Origin: CAZKHG01 sp964552655
GTDB lineage: Bacteria; Bacteroidota; Bacteroidia; Bacteroidales; Tenuifilaceae
DNA: 64,000 bases
NCBI GenBank assembly: GCA_964552655.1
Contig: CAZKHG010000003.1
Span: 65,807 to 129,806 of the forward strand
Direction of reading: 5' to 3'
Shown one piece after another: positions 7,985-17,053 of this stretch. Position 1 is the stretch's first letter; each line of letters opens with the position of its first letter. The position numbers and the translations under genes were made by a program. Under the pieces are notes generated by a model, which had not been told where the DNA came from, did not search any database, and was given only the letters and a program-made list of their open reading frames with translations.

Positions 7985-8643
7985 AACCCAAAACAGCATT
8001 GCTATTATCAGGTAGCCCCAAAATTACTAGGAGTGCATCCGTTAACCTGGGGTCTCTTTTGTTGATGAAATTAGAAAAATTTGGATACAATTCCGAAAGG
8101 ATAAATGTAAATACATCAATCCGGGCAAATGCGATGAACGATTTGATCTGTAAAGTGAATGGATCGGATGTGCTGATTATTTCCAGCCCTCTGTATGTTG
8201 ACTCTTTGCCTGCTCCCCTAATTTCTTTCCTTGAGTGCTATAAAAATGATAATATCAATCAAAATAAGAGGTTGATAGCCATTATTAACTCTGGTTTTCC
8301 TGAGCCCCATCAGAATAGTTCTGCAATAGAAATTCTTCGACTTTTTGCCAAAAGAAATGGTTTTACCTGGCTTGGAGGATTTGCAATTGGCGGTGGAGGC
8401 GCTTTAACAAATGCCGATTTAAATAAAACTAAATTGGCTAAAAATATTGTAAGTGCTTTTGAAGAGTCGGCAATTTGTATTAATGAAGGGAAAATGATCC
8501 CAGCCTCAATTATAGAATTGGGATCAAAAGAGATCATGCCAGCAAGACTTTACACTTTTTTTGGTCAACTGGGGTGGATTTTGCAGTCTTTAAAGTACAA
8601 AACAACTTTCAGGTTGTGGGCTAAACCTTATAAGTTCACTTAG
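7981..8643 (+). CDS. Flavodoxin-fold NAD(P)H-dependent oxidoreductase
   Basis: A 220-residue protein of the NADPH-dependent FMN reductase/flavodoxin family. LLLSGSPKITRSASVNLG near 8-25 is the phosphate-binding loop for FMN. VLIISSPLYVDSLPAPLISF near 66-85 is the second flavin loop, and GGFAIGGGGAL near 135-145 the third. It follows a related truncated reductase with a 4-bp ATGA overlap, so both are made from one message. The pair may form a redox module for quinones, disulfides or metals; the substrate is not recognisable. It converges with ygfK, with only 9 bp between stops. Confidence 0.8.
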   Translation: MKPKTALLLSGSPKITRSASVNLGSLLLMKLEKFGYNSERINVNTSIRANAMNDLICKVNGSDVLIISSPLYVDSLPAPLISFLECYKNDNINQNKRLIAIINSGFPEPHQNSSAIEILRLFAKRNGFTWLGGFAIGGGGALTNADLNKTKLAKNIVSAFEESAICINEGKMIPASIIELGSKEIMPARLYTFFGQLGWILQSLKYKTTFRLWAKPYKFT

Positions 8644-8652
8644 CAAGTCATA

Positions 8653-11600
8653 TTAAGCAAAAGTTAGATTCTTTGCTCCTTTTAAAATCACACTCATAGT
8701 TGCGGCCTCCGTAAGGTGAATCTCTTTTACACAATTTGTTTTACTTTTTACCTCCTTGATTCTTAAATCACCAGTGTTTAACCGCACGAATACAAAATCA
8801 GTTTCGTATATCAGCTCATCATTTATTTCGGTTAATGTTTTTAACCCCCCGGTTTCTTTGAAAATCAGCACATTTCTATCTTTCAGTTTTGAAAGATAAT
8901 ACCCCCTCTCATTTTCTTTAAATGATTTTAGGGTGAGGTGTATTTTCGGTTTATCCTTATAAGGCGCACTTGAAGTGGGGCAGAAAGTGTCACAATTACC
9001 ACATTCGTTGCAGAAATTTGCAATGTTCAATATCTGGTAGGGTTGTCTAACCTCAAAAATGGTATCAGTGGTTATTTCAAAATGACTATCCTCGCTAAGA
9101 ACTGCTTTTTCTAAGTTATAAGATATAGGTTTAATATCGTATGAATAGTTGGCTAAATTCGGACAAACTGTTGTACAAATATTGCAAATCTCATCGCAGT
9201 ATAAACATCTGTCCGATTCCTCTACAATAGTGTTTTTATCAAGGGTCTCATTTACCAGTGCGAAGTTCTTCCGATCGGTCAGCGGCGTTTCGTTTAATAA
9301 AGGTGCATGTTTTCGTAAAGATCGCTTGATGATAAGATCCTTTTTATTGAGGTTTTTAATATTTTTTTGATATAAATTAATAAAGTCAATTCCAGCCTGC
9401 CTGATAATTTGCTCGGCAGCTTTTCTGCCGTCCCCAATAGCGTTTATTGCAGTAGAGGCACCCCTCAGTGCATCCCCGCCAATGTAAACGTTCCCCAGTT
9501 TTGTTTTATAGGACTTTGTATCAGCTTTTAGCAGATCGGTAGTTGCAAAATCAATATTTAGGGTTTGGCCAATGGCCGGGATTATTGTATCGCAGGGTAT
9601 CTCAAATTCTGAGTTCTCAATTTTCCGGGGTTGCAATCTTCCCCTGGTATCTTTACCCGTAAATTCCATCTTGCTGCACAGCAGAGCGGTAACTTTCCCA
9701 TCAATAGATATAACTTTTTCAGGAGCAACCATTTCAACTATGTTGATGCCTTCGTCAATTACTGCTTTGATCTCCCCCTGATCGGCGGGCATTTCATTTA
9801 CTGTTCTACGATAAACAATAGTGACTTTGCCCTCTTTCCCAACTAGGCGAAAAGCCGTTCGGGCGGCATCCATAGCAGTATTGCCCCCACCAATTATTAT
9901 TACGTTTTTCCCTACTCCTGAAAAATTTCCTTGCTTTACTTTGAATAAAAATTCCAATGGATCAATCACCCCGGATGAATTGATCCCTTCAATGTTTAGA
10001 CTGGTTGATATTTGTGCGCCAACTCCAATATAAATGAAGTTAAAGTCCTTTTTTAAATCGTGAAACTTATTATAATCCACTTTTTGGTTGTAGTGAATAT
10101 TTACCCCCAGATCCATAACTCTTTTAAAGTCTTTTGCAATGGCTTCTTCTGTCAGCCTGAAACCGGGAATTGCAAATTGGACCATTCCTCCGGCTTTCGA
10201 TTTTGTTTCAAAAATATCAACAGTAAATCCGGCCAATGCCAAATAGTAGGCACATGACAATCCTGAAGGACCAGCTCCAACAATTGCCACTTTAAAACGA
10301 TTCTTAACAGCAGGTGTAAGTTTAACTTCTTCCTGTTCAGAAATGAATCGTTTCACTTCGCGTATAAGCAGTGGGCTATCGTAGTTGATCCTGGTACATT
10401 TACCCTGGCATAAATGATCGCAAACCATCCCGGTTATTGACGGGAAAGGGTTTGTCCGGAGTATTATTTCAAAAGCTTTGCTGAATTGATTGGTGGCTGT
10501 ATAGTACAAATAATCAGGAATGTCCTGATTGGTAGCGCAGGTTTCACGGCATGGAGCGGCGATGCAATCGAAATAGTCTAACTCCCGTTTGCTCTTTATA
10601 TCAGGTGTTTTAATATAAATTCGTTTGTAATCATCACCCTCAAATACTTCTTCAGCATAGTTAATCAGGTTAGATAAGGCAGCGCTTTTAAATGACTCCT
10701 TGTTTGAGGCTTTAATTACATACTCTTCAGTAGTGTTAACCCCGATTAAACTGAAACTCTCATTAAGTTGGTCGAAATACTGCTTTAATCTCATGTATCC
10801 CCCGGGTTTGAGTAAATCTGAACACACGGTTACTGTTTTAAAGCCGCACTTAATGATATCCGCAATGTTGAACGCATTAACCCCAGCTGAAAACGAAAGT
10901 TGTAATTCTCCTTGAAATTCTTCCTGAAGCTTTCTGGCAACATTTATTGATATTGGATGAAGGGCCCGACCGCTCATATACATCATATCAACATTGTCGT
11001 CAAATTTATCCTTGTTATTGACAGATTCCAGGGTGTTGGTTAGTTTTAACCCGAATTGAAGTTTATTATCCAAGGCTGTTTTTTGCAGTGATTTAATAAT
11101 TTTTACAGCATCAGGATATTTTAAATCATGCTCAAATGCAATATCAGGTACAATTGTTTTAAAATTCAGTTTCTCATTGAGTATATCCCTTAGTTTTTCG
11201 GATCCAAGAAGTGTTGGATTCAGTTTTACGTAGGTGTGCAAGTGTTTCTTCCCCAAAAGATACTTGGCGATATCTTCAATCTCATTTGCAGGGCAACCGT
11301 GCATTGTAGATAAAGTAATATTATCAGAAATTCTTGAGGGGATTGTTATCTCTTTGATTTTAGGGTAAATAGCCTCAATTTCATCTTTCTTCTCATTGAT
11401 TTCCAGACTGCTGTCCTGCATCTTATCTAAAAACCACTGAACGTTGTGGTTCATTATTCCTTGCAGGTTATATCCTACACTCATATTAAAAATTGTCCCA
11501 ATTTCTTTTAACCAACCAAACTTATGGTTAAGAACATGAATTAATACCCAGGCATTTAGATATTCATTATAACTTTCATGAATTTTCAACTCCTGTGACC

Positions 11601-11931
11601 ATTCACAATTGTAGCCTTCATCCTGCATATCTATACATGGCTTTGGCACTTTCAACTCATCAAGTGTCTGAACTGTTTTGAGTTCTATATACCTGGCGCC
11701 CATTAACCAGGCACCTATTATATTCTGAGCCATTTGCGAATGGGGTCCTGCTGCAACTCCAATGGGGTTATGTAGGTATTGATTAAATATATTGGTAGAT
11801 AGATAGTTACGCTCTTTTGAAATGTAAAACAGTTCCTCTGGTATGCCAAAAATACTTTTGTGTTGGCTGTACTCTTCGAGAATAATTTGGAGCAGCTGTT
11901 TCAATGAAATGGGATGAAATTTGTCGGACAT
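8653..11931 (-). CDS. ygfK: YgfK-type multi-cluster FAD/NAD(P)H oxidoreductase
   Basis: A 1092-residue cytosolic electron-transfer flavoprotein. The N-terminal ~430 residues match E. coli YgfK (SIFGIPEELFY, GVAAGPHSQMAQNI, IELKTVQTLDEL) and resemble a dihydroorotate/dihydropyrimidine dehydrogenase barrel. Residues ~455-520 hold eight cysteines of a Fer4_20 domain (CIAAPCRETC, CDHLCQGKC). An FAD fold starts at VGAGPSG (~550) and an NAD(P) fold at IGGGNTAMDAA (~680). The C terminus adds CDEICNICTTVCP (~910) and CNECGNCDTFCP (~978), two further [4Fe-4S] motifs. It is a GltD-like module extended at both ends. The database label 'selenate reductase subunit' is not proven biochemistry. In E. coli ygfK lies beside mocA and molybdenum hydroxylase genes; here a MobA-like gene is next, but no hydroxylase. 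The hydrogenase-like operon starts 0.8 kb away. Confidence 0.85.
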   Translation of the reverse strand: MSDKFHPISLKQLLQIILEEYSQHKSIFGIPEELFYISKERNYLSTNIFNQYLHNPIGVAAGPHSQMAQNIIGAWLMGARYIELKTVQTLDELKVPKPCIDMQDEGYNCEWSQELKIHESYNEYLNAWVLIHVLNHKFGWLKEIGTIFNMSVGYNLQGIMNHNVQWFLDKMQDSSLEINEKKDEIEAIYPKIKEITIPSRISDNITLSTMHGCPANEIEDIAKYLLGKKHLHTYVKLNPTLLGSEKLRDILNEKLNFKTIVPDIAFEHDLKYPDAVKIIKSLQKTALDNKLQFGLKLTNTLESVNNKDKFDDNVDMMYMSGRALHPISINVARKLQEEFQGELQLSFSAGVNAFNIADIIKCGFKTVTVCSDLLKPGGYMRLKQYFDQLNESFSLIGVNTTEEYVIKASNKESFKSAALSNLINYAEEVFEGDDYKRIYIKTPDIKSKRELDYFDCIAAPCRETCATNQDIPDYLYYTATNQFSKAFEIILRTNPFPSITGMVCDHLCQGKCTRINYDSPLLIREVKRFISEQEEVKLTPAVKNRFKVAIVGAGPSGLSCAYYLALAGFTVDIFETKSKAGGMVQFAIPGFRLTEEAIAKDFKRVMDLGVNIHYNQKVDYNKFHDLKKDFNFIYIGVGAQISTSLNIEGINSSGVIDPLEFLFKVKQGNFSGVGKNVIIIGGGNTAMDAARTAFRLVGKEGKVTIVYRRTVNEMPADQGEIKAVIDEGINIVEMVAPEKVISIDGKVTALLCSKMEFTGKDTRGRLQPRKIENSEFEIPCDTIIPAIGQTLNIDFATTDLLKADTKSYKTKLGNVYIGGDALRGASTAINAIGDGRKAAEQIIRQAGIDFINLYQKNIKNLNKKDLIIKRSLRKHAPLLNETPLTDRKNFALVNETLDKNTIVEESDRCLYCDEICNICTTVCPNLANYSYDIKPISYNLEKAVLSEDSHFEITTDTIFEVRQPYQILNIANFCNECGNCDTFCPTSSAPYKDKPKIHLTLKSFKENERGYYLSKLKDRNVLIFKETGGLKTLTEINDELIYETDFVFVRLNTGDLRIKEVKSKTNCVKEIHLTEAATMSVILKGAKNLTFA

Positions 11932-12118
11932 GGCTAATTAAATTTTAATAACCCTGATACATTTCCTGAAGTAAGATATTCTCTAAGTAAAATTACAGAT
12001 AATCAGATAGATATGTATATTTACATTGAGAATTGCTAAACAAATCTAAAGAAATCAAAGAATAAAATTGTAAAAAACTTACTTTTAAATGCTTTTTTGG
12101 GAAAATCAAATATGATAG

Positions 12119-12742
12119 ATGGAGAACAACAAAAAATATTCTGCTATTATACTTGCTGCCGGAAAATCTGCAAGAATGGGTGTTCCCAAGTTTTCTCTAA
12201 AATTTGATTCAACCTTAACATTCCTGGAGCATATTGTTAACCAATACTTTAAATTTGGCTGTGATGAGATTCTGGTGGTATTAAACCCTGATGGGGCGGA
12301 GTTGTTAACTACGCTGCAGTTGAACCTCCCAAAAAACATCAAATTAATTGTTAACCCACATCCTGCATGGGAGAGGTTTTACTCCTTAAAACTTGGTGTA
12401 GCTGGGCTTCCTTCAATAAAATCTGTTTTTGTAAGCAATATAGATAACCCATTTATTGGGATAGATTTATTACAATCTCTTATAAGTAATAGTTTATCAG
12501 CGGATTATATTTACCCTGCATTTCAGGGAAGGGGAGGACACCCCATTTTACTTGCTGAAAAGCTTGTTAGCCGAATTCTTGATGAGCCTAAAAATGAAAT
12601 TCATCTCAGAGAGTTTCTGAGAGGTTTTTCGAGTAAAGCCATTGAGGTTGATGATAACAAGATATTGGTGAATATCAATACCTACGAACAATATATAAAC
12701 CTATTTCCCCAGGAGATCAAGCATCCCGTTAATAAAAGTTAG
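12119..12742 (+). CDS. MobA/MocA-like nucleotidyltransferase
   Basis: A 207-residue NTP_transf_3 family enzyme. LAAGKSARMGVPK at about 13-25 is the nucleotide-binding signature of MobA, MocA and IspD-like enzymes; NIDNP near 104-108 supplies the metal-binding Asp, and GRGGHPILL near 140-148 matches the GHP motif of molybdenum-cofactor nucleotidyltransferases. Likely reaction: transfer of CMP or GMP to molybdopterin. Its position beside ygfK mirrors the mocA-ygfK pairing of E. coli and favours a MocA-like role; a molybdopterin oxidoreductase is encoded 30 kb away. Its last 42 bp overlap the 3' end of the HyfI-like gene on the other strand, a real convergent overlap because both C termini look intact. 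Specificity (C versus G) is undecided. Confidence 0.75.
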   Translation: MENNKKYSAIILAAGKSARMGVPKFSLKFDSTLTFLEHIVNQYFKFGCDEILVVLNPDGAELLTTLQLNLPKNIKLIVNPHPAWERFYSLKLGVAGLPSIKSVFVSNIDNPFIGIDLLQSLISNSLSADYIYPAFQGRGGHPILLAEKLVSRILDEPKNEIHLREFLRGFSSKAIEVDDNKILVNINTYEQYINLFPQEIKHPVNKS

Positions 12743-13447
12743 TGGGTGTACCGGATTCCCGGGAATATACAAATCGGGTTTATGTTTATCGAGAAAAGAC
12801 CTGTCCAGGGCGGGTGAACCGGCAAAAATTCCACCGCTGATAGCATCAACACCAGCCAGAACAATAATTTTGGGCTCGGGTATTGCTTCGTAAGTTAGCT
12901 CCAGGGCCCTTGCCATATTTTGATTAATCGGTCCGGTAATTACAATTCCATCGGCATGTCGGGGCGATGCAACAAATTCAATCCCGAAGCGGCCAATATC
13001 AAATTGAACATTCCCGCTGGCATTGAGTTCAAGTTCACAACTGTTATCGCCTGCTGCGGAAACCTGTCGCAACTTTAAAGAGTGTCTGAAATATTTTCTA
13101 ATTTCAGGTCTGATAAGTGATTCGTTTATTTGAATTGGGTTTTTATCCCCTTCTTTTACAATGAGATTCTCTAAGGTGTTTGTTGATAATTTATAATCCT
13201 TTGTAAAGCTAATTTTTTCCGGGTATTTGAAAGAACATTCACCACAAAAATTGCATTTTCCAAGATTGATGCTTAATGGGTTAATTTCAATTGCTCCCAT
13301 TGGGCAAACTGCTTGTATAGCCCGATCATCTGCCTTTAAAGGACTAATAACAGGTCTTCCCCTGAATACACCTGGAACTTCTACTGTTTTTACATTAGGA
13401 ATATACTGTTTCCCCTGATGGAATAGTATTTTTAGGTTATCTAACAT
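12701..13447 (-). CDS. HyfI/HycG/NuoB-like subunit of an Ehr-type complex, cluster ligands lost
   Basis: Peripheral-arm subunit of 248 residues. The N-terminal part has Cys48 (AVCPMGAI) plus Cys65, Cys68 and Cys71 (KCNFCGEC), enough for one [4Fe-4S] cluster of ferredoxin type; the second cluster's ligands are missing. The NuoB-like domain (about 120-248) keeps RFGIEFVASPRHADG and TGP, but aligned to E. coli HycG the proximal-cluster cysteines are changed. CNGC becomes Asp134-Asn-Ser-Cys137, the GAC Cys becomes Asp201, and the PGCPP Cys becomes Asn231. Only one ligand is left, so cluster N2 is unlikely to form. It is the last gene of the seven-gene operon, 12 bp after the large subunit. Known Ehr complexes lack the NiFe ligands; loss of this cluster as well is notable. 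Confidence 0.8.
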   Translation of the reverse strand: MLDNLKILFHQGKQYIPNVKTVEVPGVFRGRPVISPLKADDRAIQAVCPMGAIEINPLSINLGKCNFCGECSFKYPEKISFTKDYKLSTNTLENLIVKEGDKNPIQINESLIRPEIRKYFRHSLKLRQVSAAGDNSCELELNASGNVQFDIGRFGIEFVASPRHADGIVITGPINQNMARALELTYEAIPEPKIIVLAGVDAISGGIFAGSPALDRSFLDKHKPDLYIPGNPVHPLTFINGMLDLLGK

Positions 13448-13459
13448 AACTTCAACTTT

Positions 13460-14962
13460 TTATAAATCGTGACCACAGTATGACAGGTTGAAACTTTTAT
13501 TACAAACCGGAAAATCGGATATTTCGTTATTCCTTACCGATTGTGCAAGAGCCATCCAGTTATGAAAAGAAGGATCTTTTACCTTGTAGAGCGCCAATTC
13601 ACCTTTGCTGTTGGTAATTGCACAATGGCAAATTTCACCTCGCCATCCTTCAACCAGCGAGAGCGCAAAAACTTCTGTTTTTAACTGCTTATTCGATTCA
13701 ATTTGAGGCGTAAAATCCGGGATATTCTGAATTAAACTCTTGATATACCCAATGGATTGCTTTATTTCTTCTTTTCTAATTTGTGCCCTTGAGTAAACAT
13801 CCCCATGATGCTTAATAATAGGTTTATGATTTAATTCTGAGTAAAGGTCATGCGGATGAGATTGTCTGATATCGCGATTTAGGTTATTCATTCTGGCGGC
13901 CATCCCAACAGTTCCGATCTGTTTAACTTCTTCAGCATTGACAACACCAGTTCTTTCGAAGCGGGAGAGTGCACTTGGAAGTTTAAAAAGTTTATCGGTC
14001 ATTTCATTGAAGTCGGGTTCATACTTTGCAAACACCTCTGTCAATCGTTTTGCAAGTTTATCATTATATGGAAAGTTTGTATAACCTACTCTTATCAAAC
14101 TTTTTGCAAGCCGATTGCCACACCACTCTTGGAAGTAGTTAACAATTGGTGTTCGTAACCGACCGTAAACTGAGCTGCCAAGCTGGTAAGCAATGTCAGT
14201 ACAAAGTGCGCTAAGATCACCGGTGTGAATGGCTACACGTTCAAGTTCAAGGGCCAGAGTTCTTGTAAATTGTAAATATTCGACAGGTTGTATGCCTGAT
14301 AAACTCTCCAATAGATTGGCAAATGCTGTGGAATGGCCAACTGTTGTGTCTCCGGCAATACTTTCGGCTAGAATTGATTTTTCCAGTAGCGTCTTTTTCT
14401 GAAGGAACAGTTTTTCAACCCCACGATGTTGATACCCTAATTGAATCTCTAAATGCATGATTTGTTCCCCGTTGCAGATAAAGCGAAAATGTCCGGGCTC
14501 AATAATTCCTGCATGTACAGGGCCAACACCAACTTCGTGCAACTCTTCGCTTTCAATACCAAAAAATGGGTAATTTGCCATCGTTTTGGTTTTATCATAC
14601 CTGTTGAAGGAATATCGAATGGGTTTTAGCCAGGGGTGATCGGGGTAATCAATTCCGAAGTTTTCCGCAATCTCACGCTCAAATTTTTCGAATACAAGGT
14701 TATGTTTTGTAAAAGAGTTCAACATATCACCTTTTTTAGCGCTACTGGATGATACGAATATTTGATGTGTTTGATCATCAGCAATGCAGCAAATCAACCT
14801 GACTGAATCCTCAATTTCATACCCGAAATAATTTACACAATGCCTTTCATCATTATCTTTCATCAATTTAATATTTGTATCCAAAAAAGCATCGTACAAA
14901 AGAACTGGTATATCCCTAAAAGGGATAGTTTGACAATTAACTATTGGTATGTATTGTTCCAT
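13460..14962 (-). CDS. HycE/HyfG-like (NuoCD fusion) subunit without [NiFe] ligands
   Basis: A 500-residue fusion of a NuoC-like 30-kDa domain (about 20-125) and a NuoD/hydrogenase large-subunit domain (about 130-500), as in HycE of formate hydrogenlyase. GVGPVHAGIIEPGHFRF (146-161) and YQHRGVEK (177-184) are well conserved. The first metal motif, RVCGICGFAH in HycE, reads SIAGDTTVGH here: the two cysteines are Ala203 and Thr206. The second, DPCYSC, reads NLSYCG: the ligand positions are Ser494 and Gly497, with one displaced Cys496. All four [NiFe] ligands are therefore absent and the protein ends at residue 500 immediately after the motif. This places it with energy-converting hydrogenase-related (Ehr) subunits. 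Whether another substrate or a quinone is used is unknown. Confidence 0.85.
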   Translation of the reverse strand: MEQYIPIVNCQTIPFRDIPVLLYDAFLDTNIKLMKDNDERHCVNYFGYEIEDSVRLICCIADDQTHQIFVSSSSAKKGDMLNSFTKHNLVFEKFEREIAENFGIDYPDHPWLKPIRYSFNRYDKTKTMANYPFFGIESEELHEVGVGPVHAGIIEPGHFRFICNGEQIMHLEIQLGYQHRGVEKLFLQKKTLLEKSILAESIAGDTTVGHSTAFANLLESLSGIQPVEYLQFTRTLALELERVAIHTGDLSALCTDIAYQLGSSVYGRLRTPIVNYFQEWCGNRLAKSLIRVGYTNFPYNDKLAKRLTEVFAKYEPDFNEMTDKLFKLPSALSRFERTGVVNAEEVKQIGTVGMAARMNNLNRDIRQSHPHDLYSELNHKPIIKHHGDVYSRAQIRKEEIKQSIGYIKSLIQNIPDFTPQIESNKQLKTEVFALSLVEGWRGEICHCAITNSKGELALYKVKDPSFHNWMALAQSVRNNEISDFPVCNKSFNLSYCGHDL

Positions 14963-14964
14963 AA

Positions 14965-16392
14965 TTATTGGGGTAAAATTTTAACAGCATCCTGAATCAA
15001 TGAAATAAAAAATGTTGGTGGGTTATAGGCAAAGTAAATAGCCATTGCCAGCAAAATGTATTGAGTGGATGATTCCCATGGGTTTATTTTTGGAATTTTT
15101 GTCTCATCAATAGTTAGCGGTGGAGTGAAAAGCAGCTTAAAGATATTCGATCCAAATCCCCAGATAATCATGGTTAATAGCACTAGTACAAAAATGAGTA
15201 TGATTATGCGGTGAGACATGAAAAGAGATTGGAAGATCATAAATTCACTAATAAATAAACCAGAAGGGGGCATGGCAGTGGCAGAAATAAATCCGAGAAG
15301 TAATACTACAGCTCCAGCCCGGTTATACTTAAAGTAGTTTCCGGCATCGTAAATACTTTTACTCTGATATACCCTGAAAATCTGATTAAATTGAAAGAAA
15401 AAGCTTGATTTAACCAAAGCATGTAGAACAATATGTAATATTGCTGCGTAAACACCAATTCCTCCTGCCGCTATACCTAACATCACCAAGCCCATGTGTT
15501 CAATGCTGGAATAAGCAAACATTCTTTTGATGTTTTTAATTCTGGTCATGTAAACGGTAGCCACAAAAATTGAGAGAAGGGAAGCAATAAAAATAATGGT
15601 GTTTGCCCAGGGAAGTATTTCTGTATTTGCAACAATTGCATAGAATCTATAAATACCAACAAAACCAAGGTTCATAAGAGCGCTGGACAGAATTGCCCCG
15701 GCAGGAGCCGGTGCCTTGTCTTTTGCATCTATTCCTGCTGTGTACATGGGCACTAAGCCAAGTTTTGCTGTAAAACCAGTGAAAATGAAAAGGAAAGCCA
15801 ACCTAAGCCAGAACGGGTTAAGTTGAGCATAATGGGTCCGAAGTGAATCAAACGATAAATCATCAACCCCGGATTGTTTTAACGAAAGACTTAAGAACAG
15901 TATGCCTATAAATATAAAGGTTATGCTTATGGCACAGATGAATACATATTTCCAAACACCTTCAAGTGCCTGTGGCGTTCGATGATGGTAAATCAAAACA
16001 GACGCACTCAGGGTTGTAATCTCAACAAAAATCCAGGTTACTGCAATGTGGTTGGAGAGGTAACCCATGCTAATTGCTGTGATAAGTAAGGTGAAGGCAG
16101 AAAAGAATAACCCCCTGGATTTTCTTGATTCATCGTGTGTTACAATATACCGATAACCATGAAATAATGCCGGAAGTGCAATTACACAAAGTGTTAGCAA
16201 TAGTAGTATTCCAAGTGAATCGCTCTTGAAAAAGCCAAGCTCAGCTATGTTATGATGATTTGTCTGATAAATAGTGAAAACTAACAGAAATAGAGCATAT
16301 AATATTACCAATGCATAATTTACAATTCTACTTCGGTTGAAATAAAGGATTACACTGATAAAAACTGCGCCGGGAAGAAAAATACTAATCAT
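14965..16392 (-). CDS. HyfF-like antiporter-type membrane subunit
   Basis: A 475-residue inner-membrane protein with about 13-14 hydrophobic helices, of the NuoL/M/N-Mrp family and closest in pattern to hydrogenase-4 subunit F. Residues expected in a proton channel are visible: Glu in WIFVEITTLSAS near 120-131, Lys in TGFTAKLGLVPMYTAGIDAK near 205-224, and Glu in PPSGLFISEFMIF near 385-397. SSIEHMG near 296-302 is typical of the HyfF branch. It lies 2 bp from the large subunit and 11 bp from the HyfE-like gene. It probably contributes one ion path of the complex. The membrane arm looks functional even though the redox sites are lost. Confidence 0.85.
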   Translation of the reverse strand: MISIFLPGAVFISVILYFNRSRIVNYALVILYALFLLVFTIYQTNHHNIAELGFFKSDSLGILLLLTLCVIALPALFHGYRYIVTHDESRKSRGLFFSAFTLLITAISMGYLSNHIAVTWIFVEITTLSASVLIYHHRTPQALEGVWKYVFICAISITFIFIGILFLSLSLKQSGVDDLSFDSLRTHYAQLNPFWLRLAFLFIFTGFTAKLGLVPMYTAGIDAKDKAPAPAGAILSSALMNLGFVGIYRFYAIVANTEILPWANTIIFIASLLSIFVATVYMTRIKNIKRMFAYSSIEHMGLVMLGIAAGGIGVYAAILHIVLHALVKSSFFFQFNQIFRVYQSKSIYDAGNYFKYNRAGAVVLLLGFISATAMPPSGLFISEFMIFQSLFMSHRIIILIFVLVLLTMIIWGFGSNIFKLLFTPPLTIDETKIPKINPWESSTQYILLAMAIYFAYNPPTFFISLIQDAVKILPQ

Positions 16393-16403
16393 TGCTCAAT
16401 GGA

Positions 16404-17033
16404 TTAATCTTTAAGGTTTCGTAATTGATTTACATCGGGGTCTCTTAAAACATCCCCGATTTTATTGAAGAAAATTCCCAGGATAAGCACGCTGGCAAAT
16501 ATATCAAGCATAATTCCCAGGTTTACCAAAGCGGGCATTTCGTTTCCAACTGCCAGAGAAAGAATAAAAACTCCATTTTCAATAATAAGATACCCCATTA
16601 CATGGGTAATAATTTTTCTACGGGTTGATATGATATAGAGCCCGCTGAAAATAGTTGAGATAGCAACAACAAAGAAAGTTTTATCAAGGTTAACATCCTG
16701 AATTGAATTGGATAAGACTATAGCAATCACAATTATTGTGGTTGTTATAATCAGCGAGATGAAGTTGGGCAGGAATGGCTCGGCAACTCTTGAAATGTTA
16801 TTTCTTTTGATAATTCGGTTCAGGAACCAGGGCACCGCCATCGCTTTAAAGATAATAGTTTCAAGTAATATCAGAATCAGATTGGTGATATTGATACTGC
16901 TAAGTTCAAGAAATGTAATACCAAAAAGCAAAAAACCTTGCAGAACAAGTATTCTGATATAGGTCAGCAGCCTGTTTGCAATGCTTATATAGAGCAGTGT
17001 AATGGCAAAAAAAATCAGTAAAATATCAGTCAT
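16404..17033 (-). CDS. HyfE-like (NuoK-related) membrane subunit
   Basis: A small 209-residue inner-membrane protein with about six to seven hydrophobic helices. It matches the hydrogenase-4 component E family, whose second half is related to complex I NuoK. GYLIIENGVFILSL near 147-160 carries the conserved Glu in a membrane helix expected on the central ionisable axis. It stands between the HyfF-like and HyfC-like genes, the standard order in hyf and Ehr operons, with spacers of 11 and 20 bp. Assignment rests on helix pattern, that motif and context. Confidence 0.8.
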   Translation of the reverse strand: MTDILLIFFAITLLYISIANRLLTYIRILVLQGFLLFGITFLELSSINITNLILILLETIIFKAMAVPWFLNRIIKRNNISRVAEPFLPNFISLIITTTIIVIAIVLSNSIQDVNLDKTFFVVAISTIFSGLYIISTRRKIITHVMGYLIIENGVFILSLAVGNEMPALVNLGIMLDIFASVLILGIFFNKIGDVLRDPDVNQLRNLKD

Positions 17034-17053
17034 ATTCTAAAAACATTTTTGTT

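Noticed and set aside
8653..11931. Selenate reductase
   Set aside because: This label for YgfK is an annotation tradition; there is no molybdopterin domain in the protein and no selenate genes nearby.
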